Shown: positions 45,024-53,555 of the stretch, piece by piece
Numbering within the stretch: position 1 is the stretch's first letter
Layout: the number at the start of each line of letters is the position of its first letter
NCBI GenBank assembly: GCA_023411575.1
Contig: JAEYOP010000023.1
Location: 1-64,000, forward strand
Reading direction: 5' to 3'
Source: Bacillota bacterium
GTDB lineage: Bacteria > Bacillota > Clostridia > Acetivibrionales > DTU013
DNA length: 64,000 nucleotides
Notes under the pieces: model-generated
What the model was told of the DNA's origin: nothing
Databases searched by the model: none
The model's input: only the letters and a program-made list of their open reading frames with translations
Made by a program: the position numbers and the translations under genes

Positions 45024-47073
45024 CCTCGAAATGAAAATACTGTAAAAAGTAATTCTGGATATCTTTCGACAGACCACTTGATGCGCGTACCAGTTCACAA
45101 AATGCCTCCGATTCGCCGGTTGCAACGGCAAAGGGGAACAGACCGTACAGAAAATCCATATCCGTGGTATTGTCGTTCTCCTTATCCCCCAGCATTGCAT
45201 GGGCATCGGTCAGCAGTTGCTGTGTCCTACTCATTGCTAAAGAACTAATGCACATTTTTTTCAGAACTCTCCCATATTGGGAGCGCGGCTTCACGGCTTC
45301 GTATTCAGTATAATCTTCCGTCCGGTAGCTACCAATAAACTGTTTCGTCGGTCGCTTATCAACAAATTCCTCCGTAATTAGTGGCGTCACATAGTTATAT
45401 AGTCCCTTTGGTTCCACAGAAAGGTCTTCTGCAAAGGGATGCACAAGAATAACCATTTTTTCAGCTTTTTCTATTTCAACAATCAAGCGATCGATCCATT
45501 TCCCGTTAAACGGGTTTTTTATAGCTACAATATCACCTGAACCATGTAGAGCAGTGCTTACTGCTGATGGTGCCCATTCCCCACTGCATTCCAGGACCCC
45601 TGCAAATCTTCCTGTAATAGCGCAGGACAAAGCATGAGCAATACTCTCTGCCGCCGGTCCAGCCAAAATCATAGAATTTTTATTGACATATGCGGCATAG
45701 AGGAAGGCTGCTAATGTATGTAGTCTGGCGTTTGAAATACCAGCTTCGATCAATTCGTCCTCGATTGCAACGACGGTGTCTTTCCAACTAAAAGACTCGC
45801 CCGCGCACTCTTTGGGCAATTCAGTTCCAACGTGATATAAAGGAAGTTCTTCGCCAGAGAGTTCGGTTGGGTTCCCCTGTGGCATGTAGATAGCTAATTC
45901 TGCCATGAAACCTGCCACATCTTTCCGTGCGGAAGACAGCTTGTTCTGGACAGCCTCTAGGCTATTTTCACCTAGCTCTTCATAGTAAGCAACTTGTGTT
46001 TGCAAGTTGCTCAATTTTTCCTGGGCGGTCGCAATATCGCGTATAAGCTGCTGATACAAAGTCTCCTTTTGTTTGGTATCTTGTGTAACCGCTTGCAGCT
46101 CATTAGCTGCTTTCTCCATTTCGGCTTGATGGATAGTTTTCCAGCGTTCTTCCCCAATTACCTCGCAGCGTCTTCGAAGGCCGTCGTGACGCTCAACCAA
46201 TGCAGCCAGTACAGATGTATCCAGTTCTGTGCCATCCAAATAAGCATTTGCATTCTGCAGGAATTCAGTAACATATTGCATCGCAAGCTCTTCGGTACAA
46301 CCGCATGCGTGTGCAACCTCCAGATAAAGGGATTCATCTGTGACTGTATTTAAAAAATCCTTAAACGAGTGAAGCTCTCTTCGAGTCCCGCCAACTAATG
46401 ATTGAAAAGATTTCCAGGTGGTTCGTTTTAAAATAGCATTTCTCACAGCATCAATTGGCTTTTTTATTGTGGCATATCCTGCAGGATTTCCTATAGTAAA
46501 GTATCTGTAGAATTTTCTTGATTTTCGGTCAGCATAAGGGTAAAAAGTTAGAACATCATCGTTTGAAACAGAAAACACAGGCAACGTGTATACATCGCTT
46601 TTTAAACGGACACCCACTGTAGTCGTTTCAAAGGTCCCTATTGAGCATAAAATAGCTTCAGACACCTCCGATGCGGATGGAATAAGAAAGGCAATATCAT
46701 GGCTCTGAAAAGGAAAATCAAATCCCTCTGATAATCTCTTAATTAGCTCATCCCTCGTATCAATCCCAGTAATGCGATAAAGCTCAATCGGCTTGTATAT
46801 AGGTATATAACTGGATATGACATAGTCTTTTTTAGGATCGGAAAAATTGGGAACTGCAGACCACTTCCATACGCCTATATCCCCAACTGTATTAGGACCA
46901 TCTCTTCGAAAGAGACGATCTCGGTTTTCGAACAAATGCGGTACGCCATCAATAACATCAGGATATTTTAATTGATCATTTTTCATATCGGCAAGCCTTA
47001 ATAGATCAGGAGTATTTACACCTGTATCAATAACCATGCACAATGAAATGATATCAGCACTTCTATCGTCCAT
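45016..47073 (-). CDS. coiled-coil protein with degenerate P-loop-like region
   Basis: 685 residues. Residues about 1-230 are a mixed domain without a known match; about 320-400 is a long coiled coil ('AEMEKAANELQAVTQDTKQKETL'); the C-terminal third has 'NSMILAGPAAESIAHALS' followed by 'EIEKAEKMVILVHPFAED', the spacing of Walker A and B of an AAA-like ATPase but without the GK(S/T). It may therefore bind but not hydrolyse nucleotide, or be a non-ATPase relative. AGAGGAAG precedes the ATG, 9 bases after the previous stop. Second gene of the helicase operon. Confidence 0.7.
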   Translation of the reverse strand: MDDRSADIISLCMVIDTGVNTPDLLRLADMKNDQLKYPDVIDGVPHLFENRDRLFRRDGPNTVGDIGVWKWSAVPNFSDPKKDYVISSYIPIYKPIELYRITGIDTRDELIKRLSEGFDFPFQSHDIAFLIPSASEVSEAILCSIGTFETTTVGVRLKSDVYTLPVFSVSNDDVLTFYPYADRKSRKFYRYFTIGNPAGYATIKKPIDAVRNAILKRTTWKSFQSLVGGTRRELHSFKDFLNTVTDESLYLEVAHACGCTEELAMQYVTEFLQNANAYLDGTELDTSVLAALVERHDGLRRRCEVIGEERWKTIHQAEMEKAANELQAVTQDTKQKETLYQQLIRDIATAQEKLSNLQTQVAYYEELGENSLEAVQNKLSSARKDVAGFMAELAIYMPQGNPTELSGEELPLYHVGTELPKECAGESFSWKDTVVAIEDELIEAGISNARLHTLAAFLYAAYVNKNSMILAGPAAESIAHALSCAITGRFAGVLECSGEWAPSAVSTALHGSGDIVAIKNPFNGKWIDRLIVEIEKAEKMVILVHPFAEDLSVEPKGLYNYVTPLITEEFVDKRPTKQFIGSYRTEDYTEYEAVKPRSQYGRVLKKMCISSLAMSRTQQLLTDAHAMLGDKENDNTTDMDFLYGLFPFAVATGESEAFCELVRASSGLSKDIQNYFLQYFHFEDE

Positions 47074-47082
47074 GTTCTTCCT

Positions 47083-48636
47083 CTACTTTCTAATCCTGAT
47101 ATAAAAGCTACTTTTCAAGATGGCAAGAGTCCTGAAGGAAATTTGATTTTCTCGGATTTTTTGATATAACCATGCTTTCGTTTTAGGGTATCCATCCAAT
47201 TTCAAACATAGTGCGCCTAAAGAATGCGGAACTGGTATTTGCTCTCCATTGCAACGGCGAAGTCTGTCATACAAGCGCTGATCCGATTCTGCTGTGATTG
47301 TGCTGGAAGTTTCTTTTTTAAACGAAACCGTCCTAACACAATCTAGTCCCTGATAAATGAATACTGTCTGCCCCATATGTACATCCAATATGAGACTCTC
47401 GTTAGCATGAAGTTCATACCGGATTTCTTGAAAATTGTCTCGCTCTATTACAACAGAACCATCGAACTGAGCTTTGATCTTCACAGCCTTTTGTTGTGGA
47501 AGTTGATGATAAATATCTTCACGCATAACGTTTCCTGCAATATCGATTATTTCTATCTTGGGAAGTGTACCTGTCATGGTCAGTGGTATCTTCCACAAAT
47601 AGGTATATTTAAGAACCTCTGCACGCCCAACCGAAAGTAATTGCTGACGTTCTTTGCATTGAATTGTAAGTAAAGAGGCGTCTGTTCCGTCGTACTTGTT
47701 CATCGTCGCCAAAGGAAAAAGTTTTGACTTTACATCTCCTTGCATAAATACGAAGACATCATCCGTATTGTGGTAAATGAGATATGGATTTCTGACAAAA
47801 GCAGGCCATATAGGATATATCTGTACTGGAGTATCGGTTAGTCGTGCATGAAACTCCAGAAAAAATTTGGCAGCATCCTCGGTAAAAGCTGTGGCCGTAA
47901 TTTGATAGAGTCTCCAGCATTCCCATTGATGTATGACCTTTATAACCTCTTTAATCTTAACATGCTCATACCGTTCCCGAATGCATCCACGCATCAGCAG
48001 AAAGTAGGAGTGATTTATTTGGACGTCAGCATCAAGTGGAAGCTTTTTTCTGGTTATTCCATCAAAAAAGACTCCGTCTGCATCTATACCTGATATTATA
48101 CTGGGCCAATACTGGCTGATATTTGGGATTGGTAAAGATATTTCAAGACGATATCTTGGCGCTGGGATCTGTCCAACCGAGAAATATGTTACGGTTCCTT
48201 CTTGCAGTCTGTCCAACGAGAAAACAAATGCATTCTCATTCTGTCCGACGCCTTGGATTGTAAGGGATTGATTCTTATATTTCATTATTACTTCAGAGGG
48301 GGCCGGAATCAAACCAACTTCCAATTGGAAGGTTCCATTGAATATATTGAGTCGAATGGGCAGATTATGCTTACCGGCAAGAAATGTAGGGATGTCCGTA
48401 GTTCCGTATGCAAAGGTTCTCTCGGGACAATTTTTGCTTTTCTCATATGCGCTGTGTTTAAAATAGCGGTCGCGAATTTCTCCATCTGTTAAAGTGACGT
48501 ACTGTCCACATAGCTCACAGAAAAAAAGTCCACTTTGAGCAGAAACGGTTCCCTCTGGGTGTAAGGCGGCTACCTCGACTGTCGTTACTTGTTTCCATCC
48601 ATGGTCGGACCACATACACACATGCGTAAGCGGCAT
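47083..48636 (-). CDS. CoiA-like zinc-finger protein heading the helicase operon
   Basis: 517 residues. Residues about 25-75 ('LHPEGTVSAQSGLFFCELCGQYVTL', 'YFKHSAYEKSKNCPERT') match the N-terminal zinc finger of CoiA-like proteins, including the H-x4-C pattern ahead of a nuclease domain in CoiA; here the nuclease part is replaced by an unrecognised beta-rich body. A GGGGGGAT site precedes the ATG. It starts the operon and could be a DNA-binding or target-recognition component. Confidence 0.72.
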   Translation of the reverse strand: MPLTHVCMWSDHGWKQVTTVEVAALHPEGTVSAQSGLFFCELCGQYVTLTDGEIRDRYFKHSAYEKSKNCPERTFAYGTTDIPTFLAGKHNLPIRLNIFNGTFQLEVGLIPAPSEVIMKYKNQSLTIQGVGQNENAFVFSLDRLQEGTVTYFSVGQIPAPRYRLEISLPIPNISQYWPSIISGIDADGVFFDGITRKKLPLDADVQINHSYFLLMRGCIRERYEHVKIKEVIKVIHQWECWRLYQITATAFTEDAAKFFLEFHARLTDTPVQIYPIWPAFVRNPYLIYHNTDDVFVFMQGDVKSKLFPLATMNKYDGTDASLLTIQCKERQQLLSVGRAEVLKYTYLWKIPLTMTGTLPKIEIIDIAGNVMREDIYHQLPQQKAVKIKAQFDGSVVIERDNFQEIRYELHANESLILDVHMGQTVFIYQGLDCVRTVSFKKETSSTITAESDQRLYDRLRRCNGEQIPVPHSLGALCLKLDGYPKTKAWLYQKIRENQISFRTLAILKSSFYIRIRK

Positions 48637-48998
48637 AGTTATCCCCCCCAGCCCTTAGCTAATAAAACGTTAAATACGAAAAGTAAGTCATCATGTATTT
48701 TTTAATAGCATCGTGATATTTATATAAAATCCTAATAACGTATCCTGCTCAGTAAATATGTCTACACTTATTTATCTTCCCGTCATTGCAAAACCACAAA
48801 TCAAAAAGTACCCTGCTAATAGGGCGGGCCACATGCATTTCATGCGTAACTACCATTCAAATATTGAGAACAGATTTGCCATACAATGTCACTTGTTCGC
48901 TTACTTAGGTCCGATGAGAACATCACGCCTATATTTTAGCACAATTTTCCTGTAATTACAACAAAATACCGTTGTAAAATGGCTGAACTGTTTATATT

Positions 48999-49068
48999 TT
49001 GTCAATTTTTATATCTATCTTATATTAATAGGTCGAGGCCCATTCTTCAATACATGAAGAATGGGCCT
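48999..49068 (+). promoter_or_regulatory. promoter and stem-loop before the tnpW-like gene
   Basis: TTGTCA, 16 bases, TATATT (48999-49026) precede a 13-bp hairpin (arms 49036-49048 and 49056-49068, AGGCCCATTCTTC) ending in TTTGTG. The rest of the 453-base gap 48637-49089 is A+T-rich and holds the unmapped promoter of the helicase operon; I see no gene in it. Confidence 0.45.
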
Positions 49069-49089
49069 TTGTGCATTCAAGGAGGTCTT

Positions 49090-49259
49090 ATGGAAGAAAA
49101 CATGCACACGAAGCTGAAGGAAATCCGCTGGAAGAATCCACTGCATATCGGGTCAAAGACAAAACCTTTATTGTGGAGCCGGTATTCCTCAAGGAGGGTA
49201 ACGAAACCCTCGGTACCGTTCTTTTGAGGCTTATGCAGCAGGATGTCAAAAAAACTTGA
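49090..49259 (+). pseudogene. frameshifted TnpW-like transposon protein
   Basis: A good AAGGAGG and ATG open a frame (MEENMHTKLKEIR) that ends in a frame unrelated to the family. The family-like sequence 'TAYRVKDKTFIVEPVF' to 'LLRLMQQDVKK' lies in another frame through the same bases. A single-base indel near 49100-49140 joins them. Small TnpW-like proteins sit directly before the large recombinase genes of clostridial transposons, as here. Confidence 0.6.
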
Positions 49260-49291
49260 TTTAAAAGTGTTACACCACGTGACATTGGCAG

Positions 49292-50539
49292 TTGGGAGCG
49301 ATATACTATCTCAAGGGCACTGCCGGTGAACCAATGGGGCAGCCACCGTACGGATATAGGAAAGATCCGAATAATTCCAAACGCTGGATCATTGACAAGG
49401 AAGCTGCCGCTGTTGTTCGCAGGATTTATAGCATGACGCTGGATGGCTTTGGCACAGAACAGATCGCCGCCGCATTGTCGGAAGATCACATCTTGACACC
49501 GCTCTACTACTGGAGAAGCAATGGCTTCAGCCGAGCTGGTAAAGTAACGGAGCGACCGCCCTATAAGTGGAATACTTCAAGCGTAATCAAAATCCTCACG
49601 TTGCAAGAGTATTGTGGCGATGTAATCAACTTCAAAACCTACTCCAAGTCGTATAAGAACAAAAAGCGGCTCCCAAACGATGAGGAAAACATGTCCGTTT
49701 TCAGGGATGTGCATGAGCCGGTCATCGATCGGGCAACTTGGGAAAAGGTACAGCAAAAGCGTGGGAAAATCCGAAAGCGCCGAACCAACGAGGGTGAAAA
49801 GAACATTTTTTCTGGCCTGCTTGTTTGTGCAGACTGCGGGCATAACCTGCATTATCACTTTAACCAAGGCAACCCTGACATCAAGTATTTCAACTGCTCC
49901 AACTACAAGGGAAATCGAGGTATCTGCCCCTCGACACATTATGTCAGGGTGGATTTTCTGGAACAGGTTGTGCTTGGCGAGATACGCCGGCTGACGCAGT
50001 TTGCAAGCCGGTATGAAACTGAATTTATGAAAGCCGTCATTGGTCATTCAGAACAAGTAGTGGTCGCTCAGCGGCAGCTAAAACAGAAAGAGCTCAATTC
50101 TCTTATGGCTCGTGATCGGGAGATTGACAATGTGATTGAGCATCTGTATGAAGACAATGTTGCTGGGAAGCTGTCGGATGAGCGGTTTATGAAGATGTCC
50201 AAGCGGTATGAGGTGGAGCAAGGCGAGCTTGCCAGCCTGATAAAATCTTTGAAAACAGCGATTGAACAGGAAAGCGATAAGACCATGGCCACCGACCTTT
50301 TTATTGCCACAGTTCGAAAGTACACCCGTGCCAGAAAACTTACTCAGAGGATGCTCAACGAGTTGATTGACCACATAGAAGTGCATCAAGCTGAAAAGGT
50401 GGAAGGCGTTCATGTGCAGAAACTTACGATTCATTACAACTGTGTCGTGTCTATTGAGATACCGGAGTTGCTGCCTCTGCCGGAACCGGATGTATTGATA
50501 CAAACGAGAAAAGGAGTAGCCGTCAGCTACTCCGCATAA
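49292..50539 (+). pseudogene. serine recombinase lacking its catalytic domain
   Basis: 415 codons are open after an in-frame TGA. They begin within the recombinase domain ('GEPMGQPPYGYRKDP', 'EAAAVVRRIYSM') and continue through a zinc ribbon (CADCGHN) and a coiled-coil tail. The first 130-150 residues, including the catalytic Ser region, are missing and there is no room for them before the tnpW-like remnant. The fragment cannot recombine DNA. It is followed by the tRNA-Leu gene. Confidence 0.85.
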
Positions 50540-50549
50540 ATAGAAGCAT

Positions 50550-50595
50550 AAAAAGCGAGTGGTGATACAGCTTTCAAATGCTATATCACCACTCG
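50550..50595 (-). terminator. intrinsic terminator of tRNA-Leu
   Basis: CGAGTGGTGATA (50556-50567) pairs with TATCACCACTCG (50584-50595), and on the minus strand the stem is followed by CTTTTTATG. It ends the tRNA-Leu transcript that starts at 50681. Confidence 0.65.
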
Positions 50596-50598
50596 GCA

Positions 50599-50681
<83 letters not shown>

Positions 50682-50827
50682 ATGCCTTTTGAATTTGTGC
50701 TACAAATTCTGCTACAAATACATAGTTGCTTCTCCGGTCGTCCGGACCCGGACAGCTTTCTTATTCTAACACAAAGGATATTCAAATTCAATACCGGAGG
50801 TTCGCCCCTTCGGCCGGAAATGCCCGT

Positions 50828-51205
50828 TCATCCGTGCCTCACATGCTCCATGCCATGGGTGAACAGCTGCACGATGTGATCATCGTCCAGCGAATAAATG
50901 ACCGACTTGCCTTCCTTGCGGAACTTGACCAGCTTCATGCCGCGCAGTAGCCTGAGCTGGTGTGAAACAGCCGACTGCGTCATGGAAATGGTTTCTGCGA
51001 TATCGCATACGCACAGCTCGCAGCACGACAAGGCAAAAATGATTTTGATCCTGGTCTGGTCCCCAAGAATCTTGAATACCTCGGACAGCTTCATCGCATC
51101 CGAATCGTCCAGCATGCAGGCCCTGACCCTGTTGATGCGTTCAGAGTTCGTCTTCAGTTCTTCACACCTGATGCATATATCTTCGTTGTGCGTAAGCATC
51201 TCCAT
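50828..51205 (-). CDS. CadC-like ArsR-family metal sensor
   Basis: 125 residues with the winged helix 'TISMTQSAVSHQLRLLRGMKL' and the sensor motif ELCVCD. The N-terminus has a Cys pair (ICIRCEE), the arrangement used by CadC-type sensors of Cd/Pb/Zn together with the ELCVC Cys. A C-terminal His-rich end (HGMEHVRHG) may add a zinc site. No ATPase or efflux gene is adjacent, so its target is unknown. Confidence 0.85.
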   Translation of the reverse strand: MEMLTHNEDICIRCEELKTNSERINRVRACMLDDSDAMKLSEVFKILGDQTRIKIIFALSCCELCVCDIAETISMTQSAVSHQLRLLRGMKLVKFRKEGKSVIYSLDDDHIVQLFTHGMEHVRHG

Positions 51206-51269
51206 TTACTATCTGTTGTCCGGCAAATTCATTTTATCATATTCCCACTGCTAAAAACAGGCTAAATTG

Positions 51270-51293
51270 TGATTGCGCTGTAAAAAGTCGTTT
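51270..51293. repeat. 24-base repeat, copy 1
   Basis: TGATTGCGCTG, then TAAAAAGTCG and TTT. The same 24 bases occur at 54968-54991 with two mismatches. It lies about 100 bases before the metallophosphoesterase gene. Confidence 0.55.
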
Positions 51294-51392
51294 CAATCCA
51301 CGGATTGTCCCACATGGCAAAATCCGTGATAAAAGGGTTGAACCGGCGGCAGGCAATTGTTATATTAGTTATATATCGTTCTGGGAGATATT

Positions 51393-52208
51393 ATGATGAT
51401 TGCCTCCATATTGCTTGCAGCAGCTGCTGTTGTTCTTTTCTACATGTACCTGGAAGCCGGATGGCTCAAGACTGAAAGGCTGGATTTCGACAAAAGCGGA
51501 ATAGGCCTTAAAATCGTCCACATTACGGACCTTCATGTCTATTTGTCGAGAGTGTCGGCCGCCAGGTTAAGAAAGGCCATTGCCGCGGAAAACCCCGATC
51601 TCCTCCTGATTTCAGGCGATTACATAGACAAGCCGTCCCATATAGAGGACTTTTTAAAATACCTGCGGACCATAAGCAAAGGCTATCGAACGATCATCTG
51701 CCTGGGAAATCACGACATAAGAACCCTGGGAAATGCGGGACCGGCCATGGAGCAATTCATCCGCAGGATAGAGGCGCTTCAGGTTGAAGTATTAAGAAAC
51801 CGAACGGTTGTCGTTGAAAAAGAGGGTAAAAAGTACAATATCGTCGGCGTGGATGATCTCCGCCAGGGCTGCCCCGATCTGCAGAAAGCTTTAGTCGGCT
51901 GCGTCGGGCACGCTCCCAAAATCGCCCTTACCCACAATCCCGACCTTGCGCTCCATATACCGGGAAGGAGCGTTGATTACATGTTCTGCGGGCATTTCCA
52001 CGGCGGACAGATCTGGATGCCCTTCAATCTCGAGTTCTTTTTGCTCCGTAAGGACCAGTTGTGCAGGATGGGCATCAAAAGAGGCTATCACCGGATAAAC
52101 GATATAAAGGTCTATTTGAACAGGGGACTGGGAAATGTTGTGGTGCCGCTGCGCCTGTTTTCCCGTCCCGAGCTGCTGGTCTGCACGATCCCTCCCCACC
52201 AGACGTGA
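51393..52208 (+). CDS. metallophosphoesterase (YkuE/YaeI-like)
   Basis: 271 residues. An N-terminal membrane helix (about 1-20) anchors a calcineurin-like phosphoesterase domain: 'ITDLHVY', 'ISGDYID', 'GNHD' and 'GHFHGGQ' give the metal ligands in order. Some relatives act on lipid-linked or nucleotide substrates; the substrate here is not known. Only 75 bases separate it from the phosphodiester glycosidase gene, and the two may be co-transcribed. Confidence 0.9.
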   Translation: MMIASILLAAAAVVLFYMYLEAGWLKTERLDFDKSGIGLKIVHITDLHVYLSRVSAARLRKAIAAENPDLLLISGDYIDKPSHIEDFLKYLRTISKGYRTIICLGNHDIRTLGNAGPAMEQFIRRIEALQVEVLRNRTVVVEKEGKKYNIVGVDDLRQGCPDLQKALVGCVGHAPKIALTHNPDLALHIPGRSVDYMFCGHFHGGQIWMPFNLEFFLLRKDQLCRMGIKRGYHRINDIKVYLNRGLGNVVVPLRLFSRPELLVCTIPPHQT

Positions 52209-52283
52209 ATCAGGAGGTTCAGGAACCGGAGAAATCCGTCGATAAAAAGGGTACAGACAATTTTACGCCAAGGTGGGATCATT

Positions 52284-53462
52284 ATGAAAAACAGACTAAT
52301 AAAATACGCGGCGGCAGTTCTTTCCTCCGTCGTTTTCCTATATGGGTCCGATATGCTCGCAGTCCATTCCGCCGATACAGTCAACCCGGCCGGCACCTCT
52401 TCCCCATCGGCCGTTAAAACCGCCCCCATCGCCTTTGCAAAGCAAACTGTCAAAATATCTACCGGAACCAAAACAATCAATCTCATTAAAATAAATCCCA
52501 AGGATCCCAAAATCCGCTTTGAAGTCAATTTGCCGGGCACGCTGCTCAATCAAACCGACGACTTTGAAAAGCTGGCCAAGGCGAAAAAGGCGAAGGCCGC
52601 CATCAATGCCAATTTCTTTTCCGCCTACACGGAAATAAAGGACCCCATAGGCCACGTCATGGTCGATGGCCAGCTGATATACGGCCAGAGCGGGATCACC
52701 TCCGTAGGCATCACCAAAAGCAAGGATATCCTGTTTGGCACTCCGGGCATTTTCACAAGGATGTTTGCGGACGGGAAACGGACAAACGACATGCATATCG
52801 GCGGCCTGGCAACGTACAACGTATGGGCCGCTTATGAAGTGAATACAAGGTCGCAGACCAAGGACAACTCAATCATGTATACGCCGAACAGGGGGACTTC
52901 GATAGATATTACCGCAGCAGGCTATATCGCCGTTGTACGCAACAAGGTGCTGGAGGATTTCTATAAAGTCGCGCCGCCAATGAAGGTGGATATCCCGAAG
53001 GATGGCTATGTGACGTTCTTCGGCGAAAATGCCGCCGCAAAATGGAAAGGCGACAACGGGCTGACAAAGGGCAGAAGCATCGAGATTGAATACTATCTCT
53101 TTAAAAGCTCCGGGGATCTTTTCGATATGAATGAGATGCAGTGGATGATCTCCGGCGGCCCCGATCTTGTCCTGGATGGAAAGAAAGCTCCGGCCTCCAC
53201 CCATCCGGCCTTTACCGGCGAGCGCTTCACCACCGCCTCCACTCCGAGGACGGCCATCGGCACGACAAAGGACGGACTGCTCCTGCTGGTCAACGTTCCG
53301 AGCGCAACGCTCGGCGAATTGAAGGAAATCATGCTGAAAATCGGCTGCTACGATGCCATCAACCTGGACGGCGGCGCTTCCGCCGGCATGTACTACGACG
53401 GGAAAGCCATCGCCCGGCCCGGCAGAAAGCTGGCTACAATGCTTTACGTTTACGAGAAATAG
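52284..53462 (+). CDS. phosphodiester glycosidase-family exported protein
   Basis: 392 residues. A signal peptide (about 1-29) precedes the NAGPA-like domain: 'AKAAINANFFSAYTEIKDPIGHVMVDGQ' and the active-site-type 'AINLDGGASAGMYYDGKAI' near the C-terminus are the family marks. The domain is found in exported proteins that trim sugar phosphodiesters or act on cell-wall polymers. Its position after the metallophosphoesterase hints at phosphate-ester scavenging or wall turnover. Confidence 0.87.
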   Translation: MKNRLIKYAAAVLSSVVFLYGSDMLAVHSADTVNPAGTSSPSAVKTAPIAFAKQTVKISTGTKTINLIKINPKDPKIRFEVNLPGTLLNQTDDFEKLAKAKKAKAAINANFFSAYTEIKDPIGHVMVDGQLIYGQSGITSVGITKSKDILFGTPGIFTRMFADGKRTNDMHIGGLATYNVWAAYEVNTRSQTKDNSIMYTPNRGTSIDITAAGYIAVVRNKVLEDFYKVAPPMKVDIPKDGYVTFFGENAAAKWKGDNGLTKGRSIEIEYYLFKSSGDLFDMNEMQWMISGGPDLVLDGKKAPASTHPAFTGERFTTASTPRTAIGTTKDGLLLLVNVPSATLGELKEIMLKIGCYDAINLDGGASAGMYYDGKAIARPGRKLATMLYVYEK

Positions 53463-53471
53463 GCCGCATGC

Positions 53472-53493
53472 AAAAGGCCGCCAAACGGCGGCC
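53472..53493 (-). terminator. intrinsic terminator, minus strand
   Basis: GGCCGCC (53476-53482) pairs with GGCGGCC (53487-53493) and the minus strand continues with TTTTG. It ends pgi transcription and also faces the plus-strand glycosidase gene. Confidence 0.7.
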
Positions 53494-53500
53494 TCCAATG

Positions 53501-53541
53501 GGGACAGAGGAACAGGTACATCGTACATCGTCCTCTGTCCC
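53501..53541. repeat. inverted-repeat element
   Basis: Exact 11-base arms GGGACAGAGGA and TCCTCTGTCCC enclose 19 bases containing TACATCGTACATCG, itself an approximate tandem pair. Elements of this sequence are common between genes in some Clostridia and are of the kind mobilised by REP-type transposases; none is nearby. Confidence 0.6.
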
Positions 53542-53555
53542 GTCTGCTTATTCTT

